Shown here in pieces: positions 1 through 8,771 of a stretch of DNA of 64,000 nucleotides; position 1 is the stretch's first letter, and each line of letters opens with the position of its first letter. Both the position numbers and the translations under genes were made by a program. The stretch spans positions 2,456,816 through 2,520,815 of the forward strand of contig NZ_CP150484.1 in NCBI RefSeq assembly GCF_037997115.1. The letters run 5' to 3'. This DNA is from Amycolatopsis coloradensis. Lineage in GTDB: Bacteria; Actinomycetota; Actinomycetes; Mycobacteriales; Pseudonocardiaceae. A model generated the notes under the pieces. That model was not told where the DNA came from. It searched no databases and saw only the letters and a list, made by a program, of their open reading frames with translations.

Positions 1-53
1 GCAATGAAGGGGCCTTTCATCGCAAAATTTGCGATGAAAGGCCCCTTCATTGC
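1..53. repeat. 53-nt perfect palindrome, terminator-like
   Basis: Two 26-nt arms (1-26 and 28-53) are exact reverse complements around a single central base at 27. The arm ends in GCAATGAAGG and carries GGGGCCTTTCATCGC internally. It lies just past the 3' end of the minus-strand PPOX gene, so it could form a very strong transcription-terminating hairpin. It could also be a dispersed repeat or a cruciform-forming site. It is cut by the window edge on its left context, so what lies beyond is unknown. Confidence 0.75.
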
Positions 54-65
54 ACGCGCGGAGGC

Positions 66-695
66 TCAGTACTGCGTGGTGAGAGCGCCTTCCGTCAGCG
101 CGGCGTCCAGCGCCTCCGCCGACATGTCCAGCTTCATCTGGTCACGGAAGATCTGGCCGGCGGTCGGCAGGCTGGAGCGCTCCGGCCAGGTTTCCGGCTT
201 CCACAGCGAGGACCGCAGGAAAGCCTTGGCGCAGTGCATGTACAGCTCTTCGACCTCGACCATGATCGCCAGCGCGGGCCGCTTCCCCTTGACCACGAGG
301 TCGTCGAAGAACGGCGCGTCCGCGACCAGTTTCGCGCGGCCGTTGATCCGCAGCGTCTCGTTCATCCCCGGGATCAGGAACAGCAGTCCGGCGTGCGGGT
401 TCTCGAGGATGTTGGTCTGGCTGTCGAGCAGCTTGTTGCCCGGCCGGTCCGCCAGTACCAGCGTCTTGTCGTCGAGCACCTTCACGGAACCGGCCGGGTC
501 GCCCCGCGGGGAGACGTCACAGGTCCCGTCGGACGACGCCGTCGCCAGCAGGTAGAACGGCGAGTGCTCGATCAGCGTGCGCGCGTGCTGGTCGAGGAAG
601 GGGATGATCTTCCCCTTGGTGCGCTCGGCCGGGTGGCCGAGGTGTTCACGCAGCGCTTCGCGCGTCTCGATCACTTTGATCTCTGAGGTCCCCAT
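66..695 (-). CDS. Pyridoxamine 5'-phosphate oxidase (PPOX) family flavoprotein
   Basis: This 209-residue protein has the FMN-binding split-barrel pattern of the PPOX superfamily: an HSPFYLLATASSDGTCDVSPRGDPAG strand-turn region at about residues 43-68, then LADRPGNKLLDSQTNILENPHAGLLFLIPG, then RINGRAKLV. This matches the group of actinobacterial PPOX proteins of about 200 residues that act as FMN- or F420-dependent oxidoreductases of unknown substrate. The ATG at 695 is the only good start. The gene is the last of a minus-strand series with purU and DedA, with a 15-nt gap after purU. The exact reaction cannot be told from sequence. Confidence 0.85.
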   Translation of the reverse strand: MGTSEIKVIETREALREHLGHPAERTKGKIIPFLDQHARTLIEHSPFYLLATASSDGTCDVSPRGDPAGSVKVLDDKTLVLADRPGNKLLDSQTNILENPHAGLLFLIPGMNETLRINGRAKLVADAPFFDDLVVKGKRPALAIMVEVEELYMHCAKAFLRSSLWKPETWPERSSLPTAGQIFRDQMKLDMSAEALDAALTEGALTTQY

Positions 696-710
696 AACGC
701 CAGTGAACCA

Positions 711-1595
711 CTAGAAGACGACAGTCCGGTTCCCGTGCACCAGCACGCGGCCTTCGAGGTGCCACCGCAGCCCGCGCGCCAGCGTCACCTTCTCGATGTC
801 GCGGCCCTTGCGGACCATGTCCTCGACGGAATCGCCGTGGTCGACGCGGATGACGTCCTGGTCGACGATCGGACCCGCGTCGAGGTCGGCGGTGACGTAG
901 TGGCAGGTCGCGCCGATGAGCTTCACCCCGCGCGCGTGGGCCTGGTGGTAAGGCCGCGCGCCGACGAACGACGGCAGGAAGCTGTGGTGGATGTTGAGCG
1001 CCCGCCCGGCCCACGCTTCGCACAGTTCCGGGGGCAGGACCTGCATGAACCGGGCGAGGACGACGGCGTGCGGGTCGTGCTCGTCGACGAGTTCGCGCAC
1101 TTCGGCGAACGCGGACGCCTTGGCCGCGGCGTCACCGGCGGGGAACGGGACGTGGTGGAACGGGATGCCGTGGGCGCGGGTGATGTCGCCCAGCGAAGCG
1201 TGATTGCCGATGACGGCGGCGACGTCGATGTCCAGTTCGCCGGAGGCGACCCGGCCGAGGAGGTCGTAGAGGCAGTGCCCGGCCTTGGAGACGAGGATCA
1301 CGGCGCGGCGGCGCTCGCCGGTGTCGCTGACCTGCCAGTTCGACTCGGCCGAAAGCGACTTCGCGACGTCGGCGAATCGGGTGCGCAGTCCGGCGGCGTC
1401 GAACGGGAGCGAGTCGGCGCGCACGACCTGGCGGGTGAAGAACCAGCCGGTGTCGGGGTCCGTGTGGTACGCCGCTTCGACGATCCAACCGCCGTGCTCG
1501 GCGAGGAAACCCGAGATACGGGCGATGATGCCGGTGCGGTCAGGGCAGCCGAAGGAGATCACATAGCGACGTTCAGGGTTCGACACGGACTCCAT
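711..1595 (-). CDS. purU: Formyltetrahydrofolate deformylase PurU
   Basis: The 294-residue protein hydrolyses 10-formyltetrahydrofolate to formate and tetrahydrofolate, balancing one-carbon pools and supplying formate to PurT-type purine synthesis. An N-terminal ACT domain (about residues 9-90, starting RRYVISFGCPDRTGIIARISGFL) is followed by a formyltransferase-fold domain. The Asn-His-Asp catalytic set is present as NIHHSFLPSF and, further on, ATCHYVTADLDAGPI. Length matches the family. The ATG start overlaps the last 23 nt of the upstream DedA gene, so the two are probably co-transcribed and translationally coupled. Confidence 0.95.
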   Translation of the reverse strand: MESVSNPERRYVISFGCPDRTGIIARISGFLAEHGGWIVEAAYHTDPDTGWFFTRQVVRADSLPFDAAGLRTRFADVAKSLSAESNWQVSDTGERRRAVILVSKAGHCLYDLLGRVASGELDIDVAAVIGNHASLGDITRAHGIPFHHVPFPAGDAAAKASAFAEVRELVDEHDPHAVVLARFMQVLPPELCEAWAGRALNIHHSFLPSFVGARPYHQAHARGVKLIGATCHYVTADLDAGPIVDQDVIRVDHGDSVEDMVRKGRDIEKVTLARGLRWHLEGRVLVHGNRTVVF

Positions 1596-2232
1596 TGTCG
1601 CTGGTCTCGGCCGCGGCGCGGCGCCGGGTCAGTATCCGGACACGGACCCGCCGCCCGACCTCGATCGCCGCGACCAGCAGCAGGCCGAGCGCGAAGGACA
1701 GCAGAAGGCCCTTCTCAGGTTCGTCCGCGAAGGCCGCTCCGCCGACGAGACCGATGAGGACGCTGTAGACCGCCCAGATGCTCGCGCCGAGGGCGTCGAG
1801 CGGGACGAACTTGCGCGGCGGGTAGCCGAGGCTGCCGTTGGCGAGCCCGCTCGCGACCCGTCCGCCGGGCAGATAGCGGGCGGCGAGGATCAGCAAGACG
1901 GCGTTGCGCCGCACTTGGATCTTCGCCCATTCGTAGCGCCGGACCCCGTCCGGGCCGCGCTGCAGGCGGGCGAGCGCTCGCGGACCCGCGGCCGCGCCGA
2001 CGGTGTAGCCGAGACAGTCGCCCAGCCAGGCCCCGAGCGCGGCGACCAGCGCGAGCAGCGCCAGCAGGGAGAAGTCCGTGCCGATCAGGACGGCGACGGT
2101 GATGACGGTGGTCTCGCTCGGCATGAACGGCAGGAGCGCGTCCAACCCGGACACGAGGAACACGATCACCCACAGCCAGGGCGATCCGAGCGTGCCCTCG
2201 AGCAGCTCGGTGACGTACTCCAGCAGTTCCAC
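1573..2232 (-). CDS. DedA family membrane protein
   Basis: This 219-residue integral membrane protein is of the DedA/VTT (SNARE-associated) family, members of which are thought to move or flip phospholipid carriers such as undecaprenyl phosphate. Visible family marks are PFMPSETTVITVAVLIG near residue 36, GAWLGDCLGYTVGAAAG, and the re-entrant-loop segment ARYLPGGRVASGLANG. Four to five hydrophobic segments are evident, followed by a basic Arg-rich tail. The start is GTG at 2232. Its 3' end overlaps purU by 23 nt although no functional link is known. Confidence 0.9.
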   Translation of the reverse strand: MELLEYVTELLEGTLGSPWLWVIVFLVSGLDALLPFMPSETTVITVAVLIGTDFSLLALLALVAALGAWLGDCLGYTVGAAAGPRALARLQRGPDGVRRYEWAKIQVRRNAVLLILAARYLPGGRVASGLANGSLGYPPRKFVPLDALGASIWAVYSVLIGLVGGAAFADEPEKGLLLSFALGLLLVAAIEVGRRVRVRILTRRRAAAETSDNGVRVEP

Positions 2233-2295
2233 GGTTCCATGGTGATCACCGCAGGTCGCTTTGGGGTGACGGAGCGGGGTTCGACCGGTGAATTC

Positions 2296-3093
2296 CTAGT
2301 CCGGGGCGACCGACGACCACGGCACGGTGAGTTCGCCGAGCCGCCACCGCGACGGCCGGTTCAGCACCGGCCAGCCCCGGGCGGTGAGCAGGTGGACGGC
2401 GTGCGCCCAGCGGGCGCGGACGCCGAAGTTCTGGTGCGGCGCCGCCGTCGCCCAGCATATGTCCAAAATGGACAATAGCTCGTGGACGCGTTCACCGGGA
2501 ACGTTGCGGTGGATGAGGATCTTGGGCAGTCGTTCGGCCACTGTGGACGGACGTTCCAGGCTGGCGAGGTGGACGGACAGGGTCAGGCTGCGTGGTCCGC
2601 CGGAGCCGACCGCGACCCACGTGCTGAGCCGCCCGATCTCGTCGCAGGTGCCTTCGACGAGCAGCCCGCCCGGCGTCATCGCGTCCAGCATCAGCGACCA
2701 GGCGCCAGGGACCTCGGCTTCGTCGTACTGGCGCAGCACGTTGAACGCGCGCACCAGCACCGGCCGCGTCCCGGCGAGTTCGAAGCCGCCGCGCCGGAAG
2801 TCCAGCCACGGCAGGTCGACGGCGGCTTGCGCGACGGCGACCCGTTCGGCGTCCAGCTCCAGGCCCAGCACCCGGACGTCGCGCCGGACCGTGCGCAGCC
2901 GGCGCGCCATTTCGACCGTGGTCACCGGTGAGGCGCCGTAGCCGAGGTCCACCACGAGCGGTTCGTCCGCGCGGTGCAGCAGCCGGGTCACGCCAGGGTC
3001 GCTCGCGAGCCAGCGGTCGACGCGGCGGAGCCGGTTGGGGTTGGTCGTGCCCCGTGTCGGTGCCCCGACCGGTTTCAGCGCTCGGCCAGCCAC
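2296..3093 (-). CDS. Class I SAM-dependent methyltransferase
   Basis: This 265-residue protein has a Rossmann methyltransferase core: motif I is VVDLGYGASPVTTVEMARRL, then LGLELDAERVAVAQAA and VLRQYDEAEVPGAWSLMLDAMTPGGLLVEGTCDEIGR. I place the start at GTG 3093, which overlaps the DUF2505 stop by 19 nt. The open frame continues further upstream, but only through DUF2505 in the wrong frame. No better start lies between 3093 and motif I. The substrate is unknown; the C-terminal part (HQNFGVRARWAHAVHLL) does not resemble a named RNA or small-molecule methyltransferase I recognise. Confidence 0.75.
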   Translation of the reverse strand: MAGRALKPVGAPTRGTTNPNRLRRVDRWLASDPGVTRLLHRADEPLVVDLGYGASPVTTVEMARRLRTVRRDVRVLGLELDAERVAVAQAAVDLPWLDFRRGGFELAGTRPVLVRAFNVLRQYDEAEVPGAWSLMLDAMTPGGLLVEGTCDEIGRLSTWVAVGSGGPRSLTLSVHLASLERPSTVAERLPKILIHRNVPGERVHELLSILDICWATAAPHQNFGVRARWAHAVHLLTARGWPVLNRPSRWRLGELTVPWSSVAPD

Positions 3094-3572
3094 TTCGCGA
3101 CGAATTCGGCCTCGCGTTCCAGCAGCTTGGTGACCTGTTCGGCGATCACGCCTTCCAGCTTCCCGCCGACGAACGGGATCCGCACCTTGACCTCGCCGCT
3201 GTTGACCAGCGTCACCTGCTCGCCTTCGCCGGTCAGCGATGTCTTCGCGGTGATCTCGCCCGGCACGCCCGAGACCGACGCCGTCGCAATGCCGGTGTAG
3301 CCGGATCCGGCGGTCTTCCAGGTCTGCTCGCGCTCGACGATCAGATCGCCCCGGTGCAGCGTCCGCACGGCCGACGGGAGCTTGTCCGAGCTGATGCCCT
3401 GGCGCAGCTTGTAGCGCACGCCGTCCCCGGCCGGGACGTACTCCAGCAGCTCCGCGTCGTCGCCGCCGATCTCCTCCAGCCTCGCCCGCAGCGCCGCCTC
3501 GCCGGCGACCGCGTCGAACGTGGTCGCGAGGTCTGCGGAGAACGTCGATCGGTGCTCGATACGGGAGGCCAT
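3075..3572 (-). CDS. DUF2505 domain protein
   Basis: The 165-residue protein belongs to the actinobacterial DUF2505 family, which has a START/polyketide-cyclase-like fold. It opens MASRIEHRSTFSADLATTFDAV and alternates beta strands with the segments DGVRYKLRQGI and GYTGIATASVSGVPGEITAKTSL, then a C-terminal helix GKLEGVIAEQVTKLLEREAEFVAKWL. Function is unknown; a hydrophobic ligand-binding cavity would be expected from the fold. It is divergent from murB, with only 26 nt between the two starts, and overlaps the downstream methyltransferase start. Confidence 0.85.
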   Translation of the reverse strand: MASRIEHRSTFSADLATTFDAVAGEAALRARLEEIGGDDAELLEYVPAGDGVRYKLRQGISSDKLPSAVRTLHRGDLIVEREQTWKTAGSGYTGIATASVSGVPGEITAKTSLTGEGEQVTLVNSGEVKVRIPFVGGKLEGVIAEQVTKLLEREAEFVAKWLAER

Positions 3573-3598
3573 GGCGCCAGACAGTACCGTTCACGGGC

Positions 3599-4651
3599 GT
3601 GAGCACTGCCGAAACTCCCATCCTCGCCGACCACACCACGTTGCGCCTCGGCGGTCCGGCACGGCGTTATGCCGAGGCGAAGACCGTGCGGGCCCTGGTC
3701 GACGCGGTCCGCGAGGCCGACGAAGCGGGCGAGCCGGTCCTGCTGCTCGGCGGCGGTTCGAACCTCGTCGTCGCCGACGACGGCTTCGACGGCGCGGTGC
3801 TGAAGGTCGGCAACACCGGCTGGACACGTGACGGGGATCTCGTCGAGGTCGCGGCGGGGGAGAACTGGGACGGTTTCGTCGAGGGCCTGGTGGCCGACGG
3901 CGTCGGCGGGCTCGAATGCCTGTCCGGGATCCCCGGTTCGGTCGGCGCGACGCCGATCCAGAACGTCGGCGCGTACGGCTGCGAGGTGGCCGAGTCCCTG
4001 GTCTCGGTCGACCTCTACGACCGTGCCACCCGCGAGATCCGCACGCTGACCGCCGACGAGCTCGGCTTCGGCTACCGCACGTCGATCCTGAAGGGGACCG
4101 ACGCGGGCGTCGTGCTCACCGTGCGTTTCAAAGTCACCGAAGACGGCCTCTCCGCTCCGATCCGCTACGCCGAACTCGCCCGCACGCTGGGTGTCGAGAT
4201 CGGTGACCGGGTCCCGGCGGCCGAAGCACGCGAAGCCGTCCTCGGCCTGCGTCGCGGCAAGGGCATGGTCCTGGACGCCGACGACCACGACACGTGGAGC
4301 GCGGGCTCGTTCTTCACCAACCCGATCGTCGGGGAGGCGCGGCTGGCGAAGGTGCTGGCGGGGATCGTGGACGTCGTAGGCGAGGACGTCCGCGTGCCGC
4401 AGTACCCGGCGCCCGGCGGTACGAAGCTGTCCGCCGCTTGGCTGATCGAGCGGGCCGGGTTCGCGAAGGGCCACGAAGGGCCCGGCGGCCGGGTCTCGCT
4501 GTCGACGAAGCACACGCTCGCGCTCACGAACCGGGGCAAGGCCTCGACAGAGGACCTTCTCGCTTTGGCGCGCGAAGTGCGCGGCGGCGTCGAGGCTCGC
4601 TTCGGCGTTTCGCTGCACCCTGAACCCCTGCTCATCAACTGCTCGCTCTGA
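3599..4651 (+). CDS. murB: UDP-N-acetylenolpyruvoylglucosamine reductase MurB
   Basis: MurB reduces UDP-GlcNAc-enolpyruvate to UDP-MurNAc with NADPH and FAD, the second committed step of peptidoglycan synthesis in the cytoplasm. The 350-residue sequence shows the FAD-binding signature VLLLGGGSNLVVADDGF (about 50-65), GIPGSVGATPIQNVGAYG, the catalytic Ser loop SAGSFFTNP, and the C-terminal Glu region ending VEARFGVSLHPEPLLI. This is the longer type I form. The GTG at 3599 is the start, immediately before MSTAETPILADHTTLRLGG. A short hairpin follows the stop. Confidence 0.97.
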   Translation: MSTAETPILADHTTLRLGGPARRYAEAKTVRALVDAVREADEAGEPVLLLGGGSNLVVADDGFDGAVLKVGNTGWTRDGDLVEVAAGENWDGFVEGLVADGVGGLECLSGIPGSVGATPIQNVGAYGCEVAESLVSVDLYDRATREIRTLTADELGFGYRTSILKGTDAGVVLTVRFKVTEDGLSAPIRYAELARTLGVEIGDRVPAAEAREAVLGLRRGKGMVLDADDHDTWSAGSFFTNPIVGEARLAKVLAGIVDVVGEDVRVPQYPAPGGTKLSAAWLIERAGFAKGHEGPGGRVSLSTKHTLALTNRGKASTEDLLALAREVRGGVEARFGVSLHPEPLLINCSL

Positions 4652-4658
4652 ACCCCTG

Positions 4659-4684
4659 CCCGCATTCAGAGGACTAAATGCGGG
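4659..4684. terminator. Hairpin after murB with TTCAGAGGAC loop
   Basis: The arms CCCGCATT (4659-4666) and AATGCGGG (4677-4684) are exact reverse complements. Between them lies CAGAGGACTA. The loop-plus-arm string TTCAGAGGACTAAATGCG recurs almost unchanged at 14929-14946 and 26391-26408. It is likely an intrinsic-type or dispersed terminator for murB. Confidence 0.6.
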
Positions 4685-4830
4685 TGGCGAACAACCCCAC
4701 GCCGTCCCCGTGCGTCTATCCCCTTGAGGGGCGCGGGTGACTTCCGTCGCCGCGGGTAACGTCGGAGAGGTTCCCAGCGCTGAGCGGGTAGGGGCTCGCG
4801 GGGAGACGGGGATCTTCATGGGAGGTACAA

Positions 4831-6006
4831 GTGATCGAACGGCGCACGGTGTTCAAGGCCGCGCTCGCCGCGGGGGCTGCCATGCTGGCCGCTGCCTGCT
4901 CCAGTGGTGAAGGCGGCAACGCCAAGCCGGAAGGCAGCGGCGGCGGAGAGCAGAACGCCGCCCCGGTCGCCAAGATCACCGCCGAACCCGCCGCCGACGC
5001 CAAGGACGCCTCCGTGGTGACGCCGGTCGTGGTGAAGGTCGCCGACGGCAAGCTCACCGAGGTCAAGGTCACGGGGGACAGCGGCAAGGACGTCAAGGGT
5101 GAACTCTCCCCCGATGGGCTCACCTGGACCAGCACGGAGGTCCTCGGCTACGGCAAGACGTACACCTACGCCGCGAAGGCCACCGGCAGTGACAACAAGC
5201 CGGCCGAGTTCAAGGGCTCGTTCAGCACGGTCAAACCCGCCAAGGAGGTTCGCGCCACGCTGAACCCGACCGACGACGCCGAGGTCGGCGTCGCGATGCC
5301 GATCAGCGTGAAGTTCGCGTCCCCGGTCAAGGACAAGGCGGCCGCCGAAAAGGCACTCAAGGTGAAGACCGACAAGGACGTCGAGGGCTCCTGGGGCTGG
5401 CTGTCGGACACGCAGGTCGACTGGCGGCCCAAGGAGTACTGGCCCGCCAACATCAAGGTCAACGTCGAGGCGAAGCTCTACGGTGTCGCGCTCGGCGGCG
5501 GCGCGTACGGCAAGGCCGACGTGACCACCGAGTTCAAGATCGGCCGTAACCAGGTGGTCAAGATCAACACCCCGGACCACGTGATGAAGGTCTACCGGGG
5601 CGGCGCGGAATCGGCGAGCTACCCGTGCTCGAACGGGCTCGACTCCGACGTCCAGCGCAACACTCCGAACGGCACGTTCATCGTGATGACGAAGGAGCCG
5701 ACGGCGCGGTTCGACAACGCGCGCTACGGCTACACCAACGTCAACAAGAAGTGGGCCTGCCGGATCTCGAACAACGGCGAGTACATCCACGAGAACCAGG
5801 ACAACGCGGCGAACATCGGCAAGGCCAACACCTCGCACGGCTGCGTGAACCTGCTCGACGCGGACGCGAAGAAGTACTTCGACACGGCGATGATCGGCGA
5901 CCCGGTCGAGATCACCGGTTCGAAACTGGGCAGCCCGACCAAATCGGACGTCAAGGACTGGTTCTACGACTGGAAGTCGTGGAAAGCCCTCTCGGCGATC
6001 AAGTAG
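4831..6006 (+). CDS. L,D-transpeptidase, Ig-like lipoprotein (LdtMt2-type)
   Basis: The enzyme forms 3-3 (and lipoprotein/peptidoglycan) crosslinks on the outer face of the membrane. The 391-residue protein begins with a lipoprotein signal peptide ending LAAAC, with the modified Cys at about residue 23. Two Ig-like beta domains follow (about 45-150 and 150-250), then a YkuD catalytic domain. The catalytic motif SHGCVN puts the nucleophile at about Cys338, after HENQDNAANIGKAN. The start is GTG 4831 behind GGGAGGT. It is monocistronic by spacing; the domain order matches mycobacterial LdtMt2. Confidence 0.93.
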   Translation: MIERRTVFKAALAAGAAMLAAACSSGEGGNAKPEGSGGGEQNAAPVAKITAEPAADAKDASVVTPVVVKVADGKLTEVKVTGDSGKDVKGELSPDGLTWTSTEVLGYGKTYTYAAKATGSDNKPAEFKGSFSTVKPAKEVRATLNPTDDAEVGVAMPISVKFASPVKDKAAAEKALKVKTDKDVEGSWGWLSDTQVDWRPKEYWPANIKVNVEAKLYGVALGGGAYGKADVTTEFKIGRNQVVKINTPDHVMKVYRGGAESASYPCSNGLDSDVQRNTPNGTFIVMTKEPTARFDNARYGYTNVNKKWACRISNNGEYIHENQDNAANIGKANTSHGCVNLLDADAKKYFDTAMIGDPVEITGSKLGSPTKSDVKDWFYDWKSWKALSAIK

Positions 6007-6052
6007 CGAGGGCGCGGGTGGCCACCCCGGCCGACCTCATAAAGTGCGACGC

Positions 6053-6865
6053 ATGAAGACCGAGGTAGTCGGCTACGGCGGGACACGCATCGGGTTGTGG
6101 GTCGAGGGCGCCGAGAACACCCGTCCGATCGTGTTCGTGCACGGCTGGGCCCAGTCCGCCAAGGCCTGGGCGCCGCAGCTGGCGGATCCCACGCTCAGCG
6201 AGCGGTTTCGCCTGGTCGCGATGGATCTGCGCGGGCACGGCGATTCCGAGGTGCCCTCCGCCGGCTACGACGATCCGCGGGTCTGGGCCGAAGATCTCGC
6301 CTCGGTCCTCGACTTCGCCGGTGAAGACGCGATCGTCGTCGGCTGGTCCTACGGCGGGCTCGTGATCGCCGACTACCTCCGCGTGCACGGCTCGTCGAGG
6401 CTCGGCGGCGTCGTCTTTGTGGGCGCCATCACAGAAATCGGCAAGAACCGGCCCGGCGGCAAGGTCGGGCCCGCCATGCGCGAGGCCATCCCGGCGGTGC
6501 TGGCGGACGATCCGGCGGTCGCGATTCCCGCGTTGGTGCAGTTCAGCGAGCGGATGACCGCCGCCCCGGTGTCCGGCACGCTCACCCAGTCCTTGCTCGG
6601 CGCGTGCCTTTCCACTCCGCCCGCGGTGCGTTCCGCGCTGTTCCGGCGCGACATCGGGAGCGAGGACGTCCTTCGTGAGCTGGACAAACCGGCACTTATC
6701 GTCCATGGTCTCGCGGACGCTGTGATCGATCCGACGTCGGCGGAATACGCGGCGGGGAAGATTCAGGGGGCTGTCGTGCGTTGGCTACCTGAGGTGGGGC
6801 ATCTGCCGTTCGCCGAAGCGGCGGACGAGTTCGGTGATCTACTGCGCCGGTTCGCCGATCAGTAG
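6053..6865 (+). CDS. Alpha/beta hydrolase
   Basis: The 270-residue protein is an alpha/beta-fold hydrolase. The oxyanion strand is IVFVHGWAQSAKAW, the nucleophile elbow is VVGWSYGGLV (Ser within GWSYGG), the acid lies in LIVHGLADAVIDP, and the His is in LPEVGHLPFAEA. The arrangement resembles epoxide hydrolase/peroxidase-type family members, but the substrate cannot be told. I prefer ATG 6053; a GTG three codons upstream (6044) is possible. It ends 21 nt before mshA on the same strand, so the two may share a transcript. Confidence 0.88.
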   Translation: MKTEVVGYGGTRIGLWVEGAENTRPIVFVHGWAQSAKAWAPQLADPTLSERFRLVAMDLRGHGDSEVPSAGYDDPRVWAEDLASVLDFAGEDAIVVGWSYGGLVIADYLRVHGSSRLGGVVFVGAITEIGKNRPGGKVGPAMREAIPAVLADDPAVAIPALVQFSERMTAAPVSGTLTQSLLGACLSTPPAVRSALFRRDIGSEDVLRELDKPALIVHGLADAVIDPTSAEYAAGKIQGAVVRWLPEVGHLPFAEAADEFGDLLRRFADQ

Positions 6866-6886
6866 GACTTCGGGAGTGTTGACCAG

Positions 6887-8191
6887 GTGACGATCCCTCT
6901 GCACGGGTTCGACGCCGCGCCCAGGCGCGTCGCGGTGCTGTCGTTGCACACCTCTCCGCTGGAGCAGCCGGGTACCGGCGACGCCGGCGGCATGAACGTC
7001 TACGTGAGCCAGACGGCCACCGAGATGGCCCGCCGCGGCGTCGAGGTCGAGGTGTTCACGCGGGCGACGTCCTCGGATCAGCCCCCGATCGCCGAGCTGG
7101 CGCCCGGCGTGGTGGTCCGGCACATCCCGGCCGGGCCGTTCGAGCCGCTGGGACGCGACGAGCTGCCCGCGCAGCTGTGCGCGTTCACCGCCGGGGTGCT
7201 GCGGGCCGAGGCGTTCCACGAGCCGGGCTACTACGACCTCATCCATTCGCACTACTGGCTTTCCGGTCAGGCGGGCTGGCTCGCTCGCGACCGCTGGGGC
7301 GTGCCGCTGGTGCACACCGCGCACACCCTGGCCAAGGTCAAGAACGCCGCGCTCGCCGAGGGCGACACCCCGGAGCCGCGTACCCGCGTGATCGGCGAGG
7401 AGCAGGTCGTCGAGGAGGCGGACTGCCTGGTCGCGAACACCCGCGTCGAGGCCCGCGAGCTGATCGAGCTGTACGACGCCGACCCGCACGCCGTGCACGC
7501 CATCCCGCCGGGCGTCGACCTCGACCGATTCACCCCCGGTTCCCGGCCCGCCGCGCGCAGGGCCCTGGGCCTGCCGGAGGACGCGATCGTGCTGGCCTTC
7601 GCCGGCCGCATCCAGCCGTTGAAGGCGCCGGACGTCCTCCTGCTCGCCGCGGCCGAAATGCTGCGCGAGCGGCCGGAGCTGGCGTCGCGGCTGGTGGTGC
7701 TGATCGTCGGTGGGCCGTCCGGGACCGGGCTGGAGCAGCCGCAGGCCCTGCGCGAACTGGCCGTCTCCCTCGGGATCGAGGAGCAGACCCGGTTCATGCC
7801 GCCGCAGCCCGGCCAGTCGCTGGTCAACGTGTACCGCGCGGCCGACATCGTCGCGGTGCCGAGCTACAACGAGTCGTTCGGGCTGGTCGCGCTCGAGGCG
7901 CAGGCCTGCGGGACGCCGGTGATCGCGGCCGAGGTCGGCGGGCTGCCGGTCGCGGTCCCGCACGGGGTCTCCGGGCTGCTCGTGCCTTCGCACGACGCGA
8001 AGGACTGGGCCGGTGCGCTCGCGAACGTCGCGCTGCGGCCGGGCTGGCGTGCCGAACTTTCGGCCAACGCCGTCGTCCACGCGCGGCGCTTCTCCTGGCG
8101 CCGTACGACGGACCGGCTGCTGGACACGTACGCTCAGGCGACCGGCGCGTTCCGGCGTGCCCTCGAACAGCGCGCGGAGGTGGCGGTTTGA
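6887..8191 (+). CDS. mshA: D-inositol-3-phosphate glycosyltransferase MshA
   Basis: MshA transfers GlcNAc from UDP-GlcNAc to 1L-myo-inositol 1-phosphate, the first step of mycothiol synthesis, so it marks an actinobacterium. The 434-residue GT-B (GT4) protein shows [30 protein letters not shown] at the N-terminus, [11 protein letters not shown], the phosphate-binding [15 protein letters not shown], and the E-x7-E region [24 protein letters not shown]. The start is GTG 6887. Its TGA overlaps the TTG start of the next gene (8188), indicating translational coupling. Confidence 0.97.
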   Translation: MTIPLHGFDAAPRRVAVLSLHTSPLEQPGTGDAGGMNVYVSQTATEMARRGVEVEVFTRATSSDQPPIAELAPGVVVRHIPAGPFEPLGRDELPAQLCAFTAGVLRAEAFHEPGYYDLIHSHYWLSGQAGWLARDRWGVPLVHTAHTLAKVKNAALAEGDTPEPRTRVIGEEQVVEEADCLVANTRVEARELIELYDADPHAVHAIPPGVDLDRFTPGSRPAARRALGLPEDAIVLAFAGRIQPLKAPDVLLLAAAEMLRERPELASRLVVLIVGGPSGTGLEQPQALRELAVSLGIEEQTRFMPPQPGQSLVNVYRAADIVAVPSYNESFGLVALEAQACGTPVIAAEVGGLPVAVPHGVSGLLVPSHDAKDWAGALANVALRPGWRAELSANAVVHARRFSWRRTTDRLLDTYAQATGAFRRALEQRAEVAV

Positions 8192-8703
8192 CGCTCGACG
8201 AGACCTTGCGGTCCTCTTTGGACAATGCGGGCCTGGAATACGAAAGGCGTGGCGAGGGAAAGTACTTCGTCACGTTGCCCGGTACCAAGAAGTTGCAGAC
8301 CAACTGCTGGCTGGTCGCCGGGGATCACGCCTTCGCCGTCGAAGCCTTCGTCTGCCGCCGTCCCGATGAGTCCCATGAGGACGTTTACCGGTTTCTGTTG
8401 CGCCGCAACGCGAAGCTGTACGGCGTGCACTACACCGTGGACGCGATGGGCGACATCTACCTGGTCGGCCGGTTCGGCCTGGACACGGTCACCGAGTCCG
8501 AGTTGGACAAGATCCTCGGGCAGGTGCTGGAAGCCGCCGACGGCGATTTCAACACGTTGCTGGAGCTCGGATTCGCGGAATCGATCAAACGCGAGTGGGA
8601 TTGGCGCGTTTCCCGCGGCGAATCGCTGGCGAACCTGCAGGCGTTCAAACATCTCGTCGAGCCTTCGAACGGACACGAACCCGGGGCCTTGACCGACTCG
8701 TGA
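8188..8703 (+). CDS. YbjN domain-containing protein
   Basis: The 171-residue protein belongs to the YbjN / type III secretion chaperone-like fold family, commonly encoded next to mshA in actinobacteria. It shows [60 protein letters not shown] and a [30 protein letters not shown] segment. I chose TTG 8188, because the frame upstream holds no other start and TTG overlaps the mshA stop in a 4-nt TTGA arrangement. Function is unknown; the fixed position after mshA suggests a housekeeping link. Confidence 0.85.
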   Translation: MTLDETLRSSLDNAGLEYERRGEGKYFVTLPGTKKLQTNCWLVAGDHAFAVEAFVCRRPDESHEDVYRFLLRRNAKLYGVHYTVDAMGDIYLVGRFGLDTVTESELDKILGQVLEAADGDFNTLLELGFAESIKREWDWRVSRGESLANLQAFKHLVEPSNGHEPGALTDS

Positions 8704-8771
8704 CCCGAACGGTGCAACGGGCCTGAGCCCGGCTCCGTCTCTTTCCGCGACACTGGAGGGAGACGGTCTTG

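Noticed and set aside
7177-8187. A long open frame inside mshA that continues into the YbjN gene
   Set aside because: Only the part after TTG 8188 is protein-like. The rest is Arg/Gly-rich read-through of mshA in another frame, common in high-GC DNA.
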